The translations under genes were made by a program, and so were the position numbers. A DNA stretch of 64,000 nucleotides from Cherax quadricarinatus (Eukaryota; Arthropoda; Malacostraca; Decapoda; Parastacidae). Below, in pieces: positions 22,801-36,100 of the stretch. Numbering within the stretch: position 1 is the first letter of the stretch; each line of letters begins with the position of its first letter. The notes below the pieces were generated by a model. The model was not told the origin of the DNA. It did no database searches and was given only the letters and a program-made list of their open reading frames with translations. The stretch is taken from NCBI RefSeq assembly GCF_038502225.1, contig NC_091355.1, positions 14,026,041 through 14,090,040 on the forward strand, given 5' to 3'.

Positions 22801-25800
22801 CACTTTACGGTACCTAGTCTGCCTTTATTACTTAATTAAATGTAATAATATTCACAGAAATTGTAGAATAATGATTTCTCTAATTAATAGTTATTCATTT
22901 TTGGAAATATTCCAAATACTTTGGGAGTTATGTGGGAGTAAAGAGCAGATTTTGTGCAACATTCCAAGAACTAAAACTTTATTTTTTTTGTGAAATAAAG
23001 ATAAGTTATTTAGAGGAAAGGTAATAATTATAAATACGTATAAGCATTGTTCTCTCGGCACCAAGTGTCCAAACAACCTTACGTCGTCCCATATAGGCCT
23101 ACCACCGTCCCAAAGGGCATTTTCAGTAAATCAGTCCTTTTTCAGTCTTTTCTCAGTTGTTGTTTGAGGTATATTTTTGATAAATATTTTCAAGAAAGAG
23201 TGAAAACACTTTGTCTTGTGCACCAAAAGTAGAGGAAATCGGACGGTAAACAAAAGTGCTACATTTATTTGGTATGCAGCCCCCTTAGTTATATGTGGGT
23301 TTTCCAGGCAATTAACTTGCTTTACACGAGGAACCTTGATTAAATGTGAACTCTCTAACATTCTATCAATCGAGAACATACATTTTATATTACTGTACCT
23401 TGGTAATATTTCTATCTTCTACTATGTAGTATTGCTGATTTATTAACTGATAACACTACTGACAATCAAGTTCCCTATGTAGTAACACGAGTTAAAAAAT
23501 AGAATTATCTGGTGAAATTGATCTGTATAACAGAAGGACTCTTCAGGTATGTGTCGGAGACGAGTTGGTAGTAGACGTTATTAATGAACTGGGCAGTGAC
23601 TCGACCTCTATCCACTGGCATGGGCTACACCAATGGGGTACCCCATACATGGATGGTGTGGCCTTCCTCACCCAGTGTCCCATCACTGCTGGCACAACCT
23701 TTAGGTAATATTACTTAACTTTCTTTTTATGTCAGGTTTTCCCCAGTTTTCTTAATCAGCATAAAATACGGAATTTATAATGCTGACTAAATTAAAAATA
23801 CTGAAACAGTACAATAAAAATAATAGTAATAAAAGTAAATAGGAATACAGTAATAATAATAACATGTGTAAGTTAAGTATGTGCTCCTCAGATACCACTT
23901 CCTGGCAGATCATCCAGGAACACACTACTGGCACTCTCATTCTGGTAAGTGCTCATATCATCCATTAATTTTTAAGGGTACGAAGACACACTATTCTGAA
24001 TAGGCTATTACCGAGACAACTTTTCGCTCGTGCTCGAGTTTATCAGGTCATACCTTGATGAAGGTCTTGTCTTCCTGAGCGAAACACTGCCATAATAAAA
24101 GCGTGTTCTACATTTTGTGCCTTTACTGCAATGTTCAAGTGACTGAAGTTATTGTGTAAATTACCTCTTAACATTACTGAATCCAATTTTGTAAATATTT
24201 TATTATTTAACATAGCTTAAAGAATTTGGGGGATCAGTCCCTGGATTCATTCTGTAATATTTCGATACATAGCAAATGTGTAGAATCCTTACGATAACGT
24301 AAAAGTCAAAATGACTGATTTCTATTGGACACCTTTCTTTGTTAGATGATGGGACCCCCAGTGGAAACAGGTCACATTGCTGGACTTATTAAATTATTCC
24401 AGGTTAAATTCTGCATTATTAATATATAAATATAATTGAAAACGTTTTCAATTATGTCTATGTCCAGGCCCGGTGGCTAAAGCTCCCGCTTCACACTCGG
24501 AGGGCCCGGGTTCGATTCCCGGCGGGTGGAAACATTTCGACACGTTTCCTTACACCTGTTGTCCTGTTCACCTAGCAGCAAATAGATACCTGGGTGTTAG
24601 TCGACTGGTGTGGGTCGCATCCTGCGGGACAAGATTAAGGACCCCAATGGAAATAAGTTAGACAGTCCTCGATGACGCACTGACTTTCTTGGGTTATCCT
24701 GGGTGGTTAACCCTCCGGGGTTAAAAATCCGAACGAAATCTTATCTTATCTTATCAAGAGCTTTTTGACTAGAATGTGATAGTACCCCATACTGGATGAT
24801 GGAATTCAGAAAGAAAACGAAGCGGCAGAAGGTACAGTAAACTGAACTAAAAGTGCAGGAAACTGCATGTGCGGAAGAGAATGAGGAAAAGGAAAAGGAG
24901 GAAGAAAGAGAGGAAAATAAAAAGGAGGAAGAAGAAGATTTATTTGAATTAGTAGTCCAGGATAACACAATAAATCTATTGTGGCTTATTTCCCTTTTCT
25001 CCGGGATGCGACCCACTTACTGCTAGGTAATTAGGGGCAACGGGAGTAAAAAAAAAAATATGCCCAACGTTTCAACTTGTCCTGGGCTTGAACCTTAGTC
25101 CTTCAAATGTGAGGTACGAATGTCCCTAGAAATGTATATCTGATGCGGTTGTGTCAGGTTGTTGTGTTTAATAGCTCTCTAAACCTGTGGCTCGGTTGAT
25201 AAAGCACTCGCCTCGTTTGCAGAGTGTCCGTAGCTCGCTTCCCGGCTGGGGTGGAAATGTTGGGCTTGTTTCCTAACACCTGTTGTTCCTGTTCACCTAA
25301 CAGTAAGTAGGTACCTGGGTAATAGTCGGTTGGTGTGGGTTGCATCCTGGGGGGACAAGATTAAAGGACCCCAGTGGAAATAAGACAGACAGTCCTCGAA
25401 TGACGCATGACTTTCTTGGGTTATCCTGGGTAGCTAACCCTCCCCCGGGTAAAAAAAAATCCGAACAAATCCTTATCTTAATGTAATTTCCATAATTCAG
25501 ATTTATATACGAACAGAAATATGCCAAAATTTGATAAATTAGACACATGTGCAACACTTGGGTATCTTTGAGGAAACGTTTCGCCACACAGTGGCTTCAT
25601 CAGTCCATACAAAGGAGAACATTGAAGAACAGGAGGAGTTTGAGGTAATCAGTCCCTCAGCCTTGAGTTGATGTGGTCAGTCCATCAATCTTGAAAAGAA
25701 CTGCAAGAAGCCCCTATCACGAGCTTTTACCATCCTATGGAGAGGGAGCATGGACACGGGGGTCGTCCCACAGTTACTAAAAACAACAGACATAGCCCCA

Positions 25801-28800
25801 CTCCACAAAGGGGGCAGTAAAGCAATAGCAAAGAACTACAGACCGATAGCACTAACATCCCATATCATAAAAATCTTTGAAAGGGTCCTAAGAAGCAAGA
25901 TCGCAACCCATCTAGAAACCCATCAATTACACAACCCAGGGCAACATGGGTTTAGAGCAGGTCGCTCCTGTCTGTCTCAAGGTCCTAGATGCATTAGAAG
26001 AATGCAGATGTAATATATACAGACTTTGCAAAAGCCTTCGACAAGTGTGACCATGGCGTAATAGCGCACAAAATGCGTGCTAAAGGAATAACAGGAAAAG
26101 TTGGTAGATGGATTTATAATTTCCTCACAAACAGAACACAAAGAGTAGTAGTCAACAGAGTAAAGTCCGAGGCGGCTACGGTGAAAAGCTCTGTTCCACA
26201 AGGCACAGTACCGCTCCCATCTTGTTTCTCATCTTCATATCTGACATAGACAAGGATGTCAGCCACAGCACCGTGTCTTCCTTTGCAGATGACACCCGAA
26301 TCTGCATGACAGTGTCTTCCATTGCAGACACTGCAAGGCTCCAGGCGGACATCAACCAAATCTTTCATTGGGCTGCAGAAAACAATATGAAGTTCAACGA
26401 TGAGAAATTTAAATTACTCCGATATGGTAAACACGAGGAAATTAAAACTTCATCAGAGTACAAAACAAATTCCGGCCACAAAATAGAGCGAAAAACCAAC
26501 GTCAAAGACCTGGGAATGATCATGTCGGAGGATCTCACCTTCAAGGACCATAACATTGTATCAATCGCAGCTACTACAAAAATGACAGGATGGATAATGA
26601 GAACCTTCAAAACTAGGGATGCCAAGCCCATGATGACACTCTTCAGGTCGCTTGTTCTATCTAGGCTGGAATATTGCTGCACACTAACAGCACCTTTCAA
26701 GGCAGGTGAAATTGTTGACCTAGAAAATGTATAGAGAACCTTCACGGCGCGCATAACGGATGATAAAACACTTCAATTACTGGGAGCGCTTGAAGTTCCT
26801 GAACCTGTATTCCCTGGAACGCAGGCGGGAGAGATACATGATTATGTACACCTGGAAAATCCTAGAGGGACTAGTATCGAACTTGCACACGAAAATCACT
26901 CACAACGAAAGCAAAAGACTTGGCAGACGATGCAACATTCCCCCAATGAAAAGCAGGGGTATCACTAGCACGTTAAGAGACAATACAGTAAGTGTCAGGG
27001 GCCCGAGACTGTTCAACAGCCTCCCAGCATACATAAGGGGGATTGCCAATAGACCTCTGACAGTCCTCAAGCAGGCACTGGACAAGCACCTAAATTCGGT
27101 ACCTGACCAGCCGGGCTGTGGCTCGTACGTTGGATTGCGTGCAGCCAGCAGTAACAGCCTGGTTGATCAGGCTATGATCCACCAGGAGGCCTGGTCACAT
27201 ACCGGGCCGCGGGGTCGTTGACCCCCGGAACTCTCTCCAGGTAAACTCCAAGAAGTAGCTTATATACCGAAGGCAGGAGAGGTGCAGCAGTCGTAGGTTG
27301 TATCACATTTCTACGGACACGCTCCATCCCTGCTCCACGGATCCTGTGCGGTCTAGCAAAACCATGGAGGTGTTCCCATACTTCATGGGAAAATGAAGGG
27401 TGAGTGCGTGAGCATGGTGTGGGTGGATGAGTGCTTGCTCCTCTCTCACGAGATGGACCATGTGAGAGAGACATGTCTGCCTCTGGGAGAATCTTTTCCC
27501 CTCAATCTACCTGTTGCAACGCTTGCATCATTGTATTGGTTCCGACGTGGCATGCAAGACTAATGCTTAGACCTAGTGTTTTCCATCCCCTTGTAGCAGG
27601 AGATGCAACATTTCCCCGGTGAGAAGTAGGGGCGCCACGAATACATTGAGACAACACAGTAAGTGTTCGCGCCACGAATACATTGAGAGACAACACAGTA
27701 AGTGTTCGGGGCCAAAGACTGCCTCCCAGCATTCATAAGGGGGATTGCCAATAGACCCCTGGATGTCTTCAAGAAGGCACCTAAAGTCAGTACCTGACCA
27801 ACCGGGCTGTGGTTCGTACGTCAGTTTGCGTGCGGCCAGCAGTAACAGCCTGGTTGATCAAACCCTGATCCACTATGAGGCCTGGTCTCAGACCGAGCCG
27901 CGGGGGCGTTGACCCCCGAAACCCTCTCCGGGTAGCTTGTTTTGCATTACACACACACACACACATACACACACACATCCATGGTATGGTATTCTAAATC
28001 TTTATCCTTTAATTTTAGTCAATAATTTTTTAGTTTGTTTAGTGCCTTTTCTAATTCAAATTTTCATTACTTATTTAGGGTTCCAGCGAGCTGATGGGAT
28101 GTTTGGGTCACTTGTCATCCGTGAGCCACGAGAACATGATCCCCAGAAGCACCTCTATGACGAAGATGACTTCCGTCACATGTTCGTACTTACTGACTGG
28201 CTCGATGGTCTGGGCATTGAGAAGTTTGTCAACCATCATCATACAGAGGTACGGAAACTGAAGATCCGATGGATGGAATATAATCTCAGCAGGTGCTAAC
28301 TCTGATCTTCAGTTAGATTATAGTCTCAGCAGGTGCTAACTCTGATCTTCAACACCTTAAAAATGCCTTGTTGCATCTGATTATTATTCTTATAATGAAA
28401 TCAAGCGCTAAACCCAAAAGGGTAATACAGGACTGTTTCAGCTGAACAGCAGTTACAAGATGCTTAAAATATATTTTCTTCATTCAAACAAATTGAATGA
28501 AAAATGAAATTCAGTTCCTCTTGATGAAGTTGCATAATCTGGCAACCCCTCTTGGTTCTGGCCAGCACCCCCCTTGGTTCTAGCCAGCACCCCCATTGGT
28601 TCTGGCCAGCACCCCCATTGGTTCAGGCCAGCACTCCCCTTGGTTCTAGCCAGTACCCATCTTGGTTCTGGCCAGCACCCCCATCCACTTTTCTACAGGT
28701 TTTTTGAGTACAAAAGATTTTATCTTCTGAAAATGCCATCTTAAATAGACGGATAATTAGACTTTGGTTGTAGTTGTGTATTCGGACCATAATTTCCTCA

Positions 28801-31368
28801 GATCATTTGACCTCAGTCCCTTAGTGATCTTATGACATGTTCCAGTGAATCAATATAACTTTTATATTTTTGTTAGATTAATTTCTAGTATCACACAGCA
28901 CGACAACAAACCTTACAACCTGCTCGTCAATGGACGGGGAAAACATGTCAAGTTCGCGAGAGATGGGACAGAGGTCTACACGCCTGTCCAAGAGTTTATT
29001 GTTAAACCGGTACGTTTATTATTATTATTATTGGTGGTAAGAGTAGTAGTAGCATTAAAAGGGAAGCGTTAAACGCAGGGGTCGTACAGTGAAGAGGAAT
29101 GGGAAGTAATCAGGTTTGTCCCAAATAATGGGTAAATTGCTCCGATTCTTTCAATGGAGAATCCTTCACCAGGATCGAGGCAACTCTCGTGAAGGACGGT
29201 ACGTACAAAAACATGGAAGGTTTTGCGAGACTGGAGCCTCAGTATCAAGTATAAAATGTCCAGCATGTTGCATAATTTGTGTATATTCTGACGAATATAT
29301 TGCTCTCGATTTGTATGTACTGAGATCAGCAGCATATACGCAAAGTAGTATATATACCTCAGTAAGTATACACTTCAGTTACTTTATTTTCTATGCTGGA
29401 TATTAAAATATAGTATTCTTGACGAGTGGTACACTAGGGACATGCAGCCCTGTACTCGATGAACGTTAAACCTAATAAACCGGTTAGCTTGCATGTTTAG
29501 AGGTAGTTGATTTTACTGAATCTAAATTTGTAGTAAAATGCTAAACATCATTTGAAGAAAATGTCATAGTACTGTATCAGATTGTTTAAGTATCCGGGAT
29601 TAACTTCGTGTTAATCCCGGATACTTGTACTAATGGAAAGGCTTGTTAGAGTTAAAACAGCTACTCTTTGCTGATGACACAGTTCTTTTAGGAGAGTCTG
29701 AAGAAATGTTTTGAAGGTTGGTGAACGATATCGGGAGTGTTTAAATGGAAATTAAAAGTGAACATAGAAAAAGAAAAGTAATAAAGGTAACGTAAAATCT
29801 AGGCAATGAAAGATTATCAAACTGGAGGAAATATGGAGGAATTGGATGTATACAGATATTTGGGAGAAAACATGTCAGCGGATGAGTCTATGAAAGACGA
29901 AGTGAGCCAAAGAATAGATAAAGGGGGGAAAAAGGTGGTGTTAAATTGAAGAGCCTGTGAAAAGAAGTATATCTATGGAGGAACAAGAACTCACTACGGT
30001 ATAGTAGTACCAATACTTTTGGTGAGAGACTGAGTGATGATGGTGTTTCTTATATATATATATCGCGTCGCCCTGCCTTGGTTATATATATCCTAGGTAG
30101 TAGGCTGGTAGACAGCAACCGCCCAGGGAGGTACTACCGTCCTGCCAAGTGAGTGTAAAACGAAAGCCTGTAATTGTTTTACATGATGGTAGGATTGCTG
30201 GTGTCCTTTTTTGTCTTATAAATATGCAAGATTACAGGTACGTCTTGCTACTTCTACTTAGGTCACACTACACATACATGTACAAGCATATGTATACACA
30301 CCCCTCTGGGTTTTCTATTTTCTTTCTAGTTCTTGTTTATTTCCTCTTATCTCCATGGGGAAGCGTGTTACGAACATAGTTGGTCCCTGGGTTATAGTGC
30401 TTTTCGTAACACACTAGCGAACTTAGCACGTCTAGGGGTCTTCATTCGCGGAGGAAAATTAATTCCCTTGGTTTCTGTTTATTAATAACCATAATAACCA
30501 CTTAAATCCACTTTCTCATATTTTGCACTATGAGTAGAACAGTTATCCCACTCCTCATTAAAACATCACAGTACTAGGTTAAGTATTTACAAATGGCTCT
30601 GAGTCAGGAAATATCGGTATATGTGCATGCACAGGCGTTGCTTAAAAACTCGACCACCACATTGATAGAGCTCTTACATAGGGTTCACTCTGCAATAAGC
30701 CCTCTTACACCACAGAGGCTTGCTCACTTGGTTTCACTTTCTCTAAGAGCTTCTCAACCGCCTTCTCTAACCGAGATAAGTCTTAGCAATGAGTTTCCGA
30801 AAATTCCTGGTATTTTCTAGGAAGGCGAATATTGGTCTAGAGGTGGATACTTCCCTAGACCCTTCCTGGTCCAGAGGAAGGTATGAACTTAAAGTGAGGC
30901 TTTACCAGCCCACTTTGACTCGGTCGGAGCAGGGGTTGAGCAGCTCAAATCACCTACTGGTGCTTGGCCAGGTCGCACCAGCAGTTTGGACTAATTAAAT
31001 AACCTACCTATGTGCAAAGCTAAGTAATACGACCAGATAATATTATGAAGTCGGGGAAATCCATTTTAGCTACTAATGGAATTGCTCCTGAATATAATAT
31101 TAAGTGAAATAACAAAAAAACATGTAAAAGTATACCATTGCAATAATAACAGGTAGAAACTGTCTACTTAAAATCGACAAAAGGGTGTAACAAAGTGGAA
31201 CAGAATTCTTCCTCCGTAAGCCATGCATGTTGTAAGAGGCGACTAAAATGCCGGGAGCAAGGGGCTAGTAACCCCTTCTCCATCATAAATTACTAAACTT
31301 GAAAAGAGAAACTTTTGGTTTTCTTTTTGGGCCACCCTGCCTCGGTGGGATACGGCCGGTTTGTTGAA

Positions 31369-31413
<45 letters not shown>

Positions 31414-33037
31414 TATATATATATATATATAAAGGCTTCGATCAATAGGGGCATGGAGTTATTACATTTAAAGGAGGGTGGGAGGGAAGGGGGGCGTAAT
31501 GGTCATATCCAATGTCTTGCATCAAGAGCCCCTCACCGGTGTCAAGGACTTCCCTTGAGGAAAGTGACCGAAAGTAACCCTTCCTTTATTATTATAATTA
31601 TTAAATACATTTAAAAATTACAGGAATTTTCTAGCATAGAATCGTTCATTATTATTATGATTTTTTTTACTTGTGAAAGATCATTAAATCTGCTTACACT
31701 CATTATAATACTTATTATTTTAACAGTGTCATCGCTTAATAAATATTGTGTAATTTATATATTTAATGACAGATTTATATCGTATACTAACAGTAATTCA
31801 TTTGACTTATTTCATTTCGACAGGGACGTCGCCACAGGTTCAGAGCCTTAAGTAACAGTATTCAGAACTGTCCTATTGTTATTTCTGTTGACAACCACAC
31901 ACTTCTTCCCATCACTACTGACGGTAGCCCCATCCAGCCTGTGGAAGGTTAGTTTAGTGTTCCATTACCGTTGATGGTAGCCCCATCCAGCCTGTGGAAG
32001 GTTAGTTTAGTGTTCCATTACCCTTGATGGTAGCCCCACCCAGTCTGTGGAAGGTTAATTTAGTGTTCCATTACCGTTGATGGTAGCCCCATCCAGCCTG
32101 TGGAAGGTTAATTTAGTGTTCCATTACCGTTGATGGTAGCCCCACCCAGCCTGTGGAAGGTTAATTTAGTGTTCCATTACCGTTGATGGTAGCCCCATCC
32201 AGCCTGTGGAAGGTTAGTTTAGTGTTCCATTACCGTTAATGGTAGTCCCATCCAGCCTGTGGACGGTTAGTATATTGTTCCCATCACTGTTGATGGGAGT
32301 AGACTAAATTGTTACCATCACAGTTGATGGTAGTCTGTGGAAAGATTTGTATAATACAGTTATTCAGGCTAAAACGTTGTGAATTTTTAAAAATAGCTTA
32401 GATAAATACATGAGTGGGTGTGGGTGGGTGTGAGTTGGACCTGACTAGCTTGTGCTGCTGGGTCTGGTGCAGTGCTCAATCCTTGAGTGGAGGTGACCAG
32501 ACTGGGTGAGTCATTGGGCTAATCCGGGGAAGGGGACATGGACCTGCTCCGCATGGGTCAGTAGGCCTGTTACAGTGTTCCTTCTTTCTTATGTTCTTAT
32601 GTAATATTAACTGTTAGACGACAATGTGGAAACTGAAGGAACAGTTTGAATGGATGTGTGATGGAAGGAAACTGTGAAAACTTAGAAAGAAAGAAAAAAA
32701 ATGAGATTCGTTTATTTGAAAGCTCGCTGTTGTTTGAACTTCAGAGAGCATATAGTTAGGGCAGCAAAATTAGTAAATTACCAAGATATATGTGGCAATA
32801 TTATGCTCGTCTTACTGATTATTTTACTTGCGTGTGTAAAGTTTGTGTCGCTATATTTGACTGGTATTTTTCCATGAGGTAAGTGAATCCTACATAGGAT
32901 ACAATACTATGCTGTGATTGTTGTTTTACAACAATAATGTTGTGCCGAATAGGTAAAATTAGTCAATTAGCAAGAACTCGTTTAAAATTAAATCCCTTCT
33001 AAAATTTTCTCTTATACGCTTAAACACACACACACAC

Positions 33038-33129
<92 letters not shown>

Positions 33130-36100
33130 GGCCCACCTATGGTGTAAATTGTGGGACCCATAGCTTCGGAGAAGTGGATAAAAAGGCTTCAAGGAAGAAT
33201 ATTTGGATTTCTTCCTGAAGCCGTTTGAATATTCCACTTCCCCTACCACCCCATCTTTTTATTTTTATATATGTTATATTTTTATATATGTTATATGTTT
33301 ATATATATATATATATATATATATATTCATTTATGTTAATGTAAAAATTAATAATTTTGTACCAAAAGAACCATAATAAACTTACCTAACCTTATTATAG
33401 CAAGAGCAATTTAATTTAGCCTAATCCAACTAAATATATTTCAGATAAGTTTACAATAATTTAATAATAAACAAATACAATGAAATATAATTTTTTGTTA
33501 GGTTCTGAATGATTTTTGCGAAATTATTGCATATACCAATTTTAGATTGCCTTATTCGGCAAAAAGAGCGTTGCTATTTAAGCCAAAATAGCAAGTTTTA
33601 ATTATTCGGCACGACATTATATAAACGATTTTCAAATGAATAATATCATATCTGTATACTCTATTGCATTCAACCGCGTTCCAGTCCACCCATCTAACAA
33701 TTCTTATTTTTTTTCAGTGGAGTCACTAACTATATATGGAGGGGAAAGATGGGACTTCGTAGTGAATGCTTCACAGAGCATTGCAACGTACTGGATAAGA
33801 TTCCAAGGAATGCTGGACTGTGACGACCGCTTTAAGTCTGCCCACCAGGTAAATGCCATCCCATGGTAAGCTCAGAATTTAATCCATATGTTTATGTATG
33901 GCGTCACGAACATAAGAGGTTATAATATAAGGCGCAGTAATGTGCGTGTATTCTGAGTTTACCTGGAGTTTACCTGGAGAGAGTTTCGGGGGTCAACGCC
34001 CCCGCGGCCCGGTCTGTGACCAGGCCTCCTGGTGGATCAGCGCCTGATCAACCAGGCTGTTGCTGCTGGCTGCACGCAAACCAACGTACGAGCCACAGCC
34101 CGGCTGATCAGGAACTGCCTTTAGGTGCTTGTCCAGTGCCAGCTTGAAGACTGCCAGGGGTCTGTTGGTAATCCCCCTTATGTGTGCTGGGAGGCAGTTG
34201 AACAGTCTCGGTCCCCTGACACTTATTGTATGGTCTCTTAACGTGCTAGTGACACCCCTGCTTTTCATTGGGGGGATGGTGCATCGTCTGCCAAGTCTTT
34301 TGCTTTCGTAGTGAGTGATTTTCGTGTGCAAGTTCGGTACTAGTCCCTCTAGGATTTTCCAGGTGTATATAATCATGTATCTCTCCCTCCTGCGTTCCAG
34401 GGAATACAGGTTTAGAAACCTCAAGCGCTCCCAGTAATTGAGGTGTTTTATCTCCGTTATGCGCGCCGTGAAAGTTCTCTGTACATTTTCTAGGTCGGCA
34501 ATTTCACCTGCCTTGAAAGGTGCTGTTAGAGTGCAGCAATATTCCAGCCTAGATAGAACAAGTGACCTGAAGAGTGTCATCATGGGCTTGGCCTCCCTAG
34601 TTTTGAAGGTTCTCATTATCCATCCTGTCATTTTTCTAGCAGATGCGATTGATACAATGTTATGGTCCTTGAAGGTGAGATCCTCCGACATAATCACTCC
34701 CAGGTCTTTGACGTTGGTGTTTCGCTCTATTTTGTGGCCAGAATTTGTTTTGTACTCTGATGAAGATGGGTTGGGATATAGTTTCAGGGATCATAGGCAT
34801 TTTAACGTCTTTGCAGTATTAGAAGAACAGCCGAGAATGTATGATAGTGAATGTGTTTCCTTCCTTGGATCATTCTACCCTGGTGTGTAATGTCCAGTGT
34901 TAGCACACACACACACACACATTACCAATATATAGTCATGCGTTTCTTAAGTATTGGCTAGCGTGACTGGGCTCGGGTGAGAGAAGACGTATGTAGTGTC
35001 ATCTGCAGAAAGTGTGGGTTTGAGTAATTGCGAAGCATTTGGTAGGTCATTTATGTATAGGAGAAAGAGAAGAGGGCCAAGGACACTTCCCTGTGGGACA
35101 CCAACTGTAATTGGTTGTGCGGAAGAGCTTGCCCCATTTGCGTACACATATTGGCTTCTGTTGCTGAGGTAAGACTTGAGGTAGTTGAGGGAGTGCCCTC
35201 TAATACCATAGTGTGACAATTTTACGTGGAGCAAGTCATGGTCAACTGTATCAAAAGCTTTACGTAAGTCAATGAAGATCCCCAGTGGGACTTCTTTTTT
35301 CTCTATTGCAGTGTATATATGTTCTAGCATGTGTATAATAGCATCATTAGTATTTTTATTAGGCCTGAATCCAAATTGGCAGGGGTTGAGAATGTTTTGG
35401 GAGATGAGGTAGGAGTAGATTCGTTTATGAATTAATTTTTCGAAGATTTTTGAGAGAGGGTGTAAATTGGATATTGGCCTATAGTTATTCAACTCTGGTC
35501 TCCTCCTTTATGGATCGGGGTGACCCTTGCTATTTTGAGAACTGTAGGGAAGGGGGAGGATTCATTGGATTTGTTAAAGAGTGTTGCAATGATTGGTGAT
35601 AGTACTTGTAACGCTTTTTTGTATATAAAGGATGGTAAGGTATTTAAATCTCCTGCCTTGTTTTTCAGTGCGTTGATAATAAGGGAGACTTCGTATGGGT
35701 TAGTCGGAGCTAGGAACAGTGTGTTCGGGTAGTTGCCAGTGAGGTAGTCATTTGGTGGGGTATCTGAGCTTGGGATTTTATTGGCAAGGTTTTGACCTAT
35801 AGTGGAGAAGAAATCATTGAGTCTGTTTGCTGTTTCTGTTGGTGGGAGTTGGGGTTCATCTGATTTTGCTAATTTTATTTCGCTATGTCGTGATATCTTT
35901 TTTGTTCCCAGAATTTCTGATAGGGTCTTCCAGGTCTTTTTTATATCACCTCGTAAGTTGGATAATCTGTTCTCATAATACAATTTCTTTGCCCTTCTTA
36001 TCAGGCTGGTTAGGATTGACGAGTAACGTTTTGTTTGGTCTCTGGTTATGTGACCCATTCTGTACTGTTTTTCATATCGGTGTTTTGTATTTATGGATTT

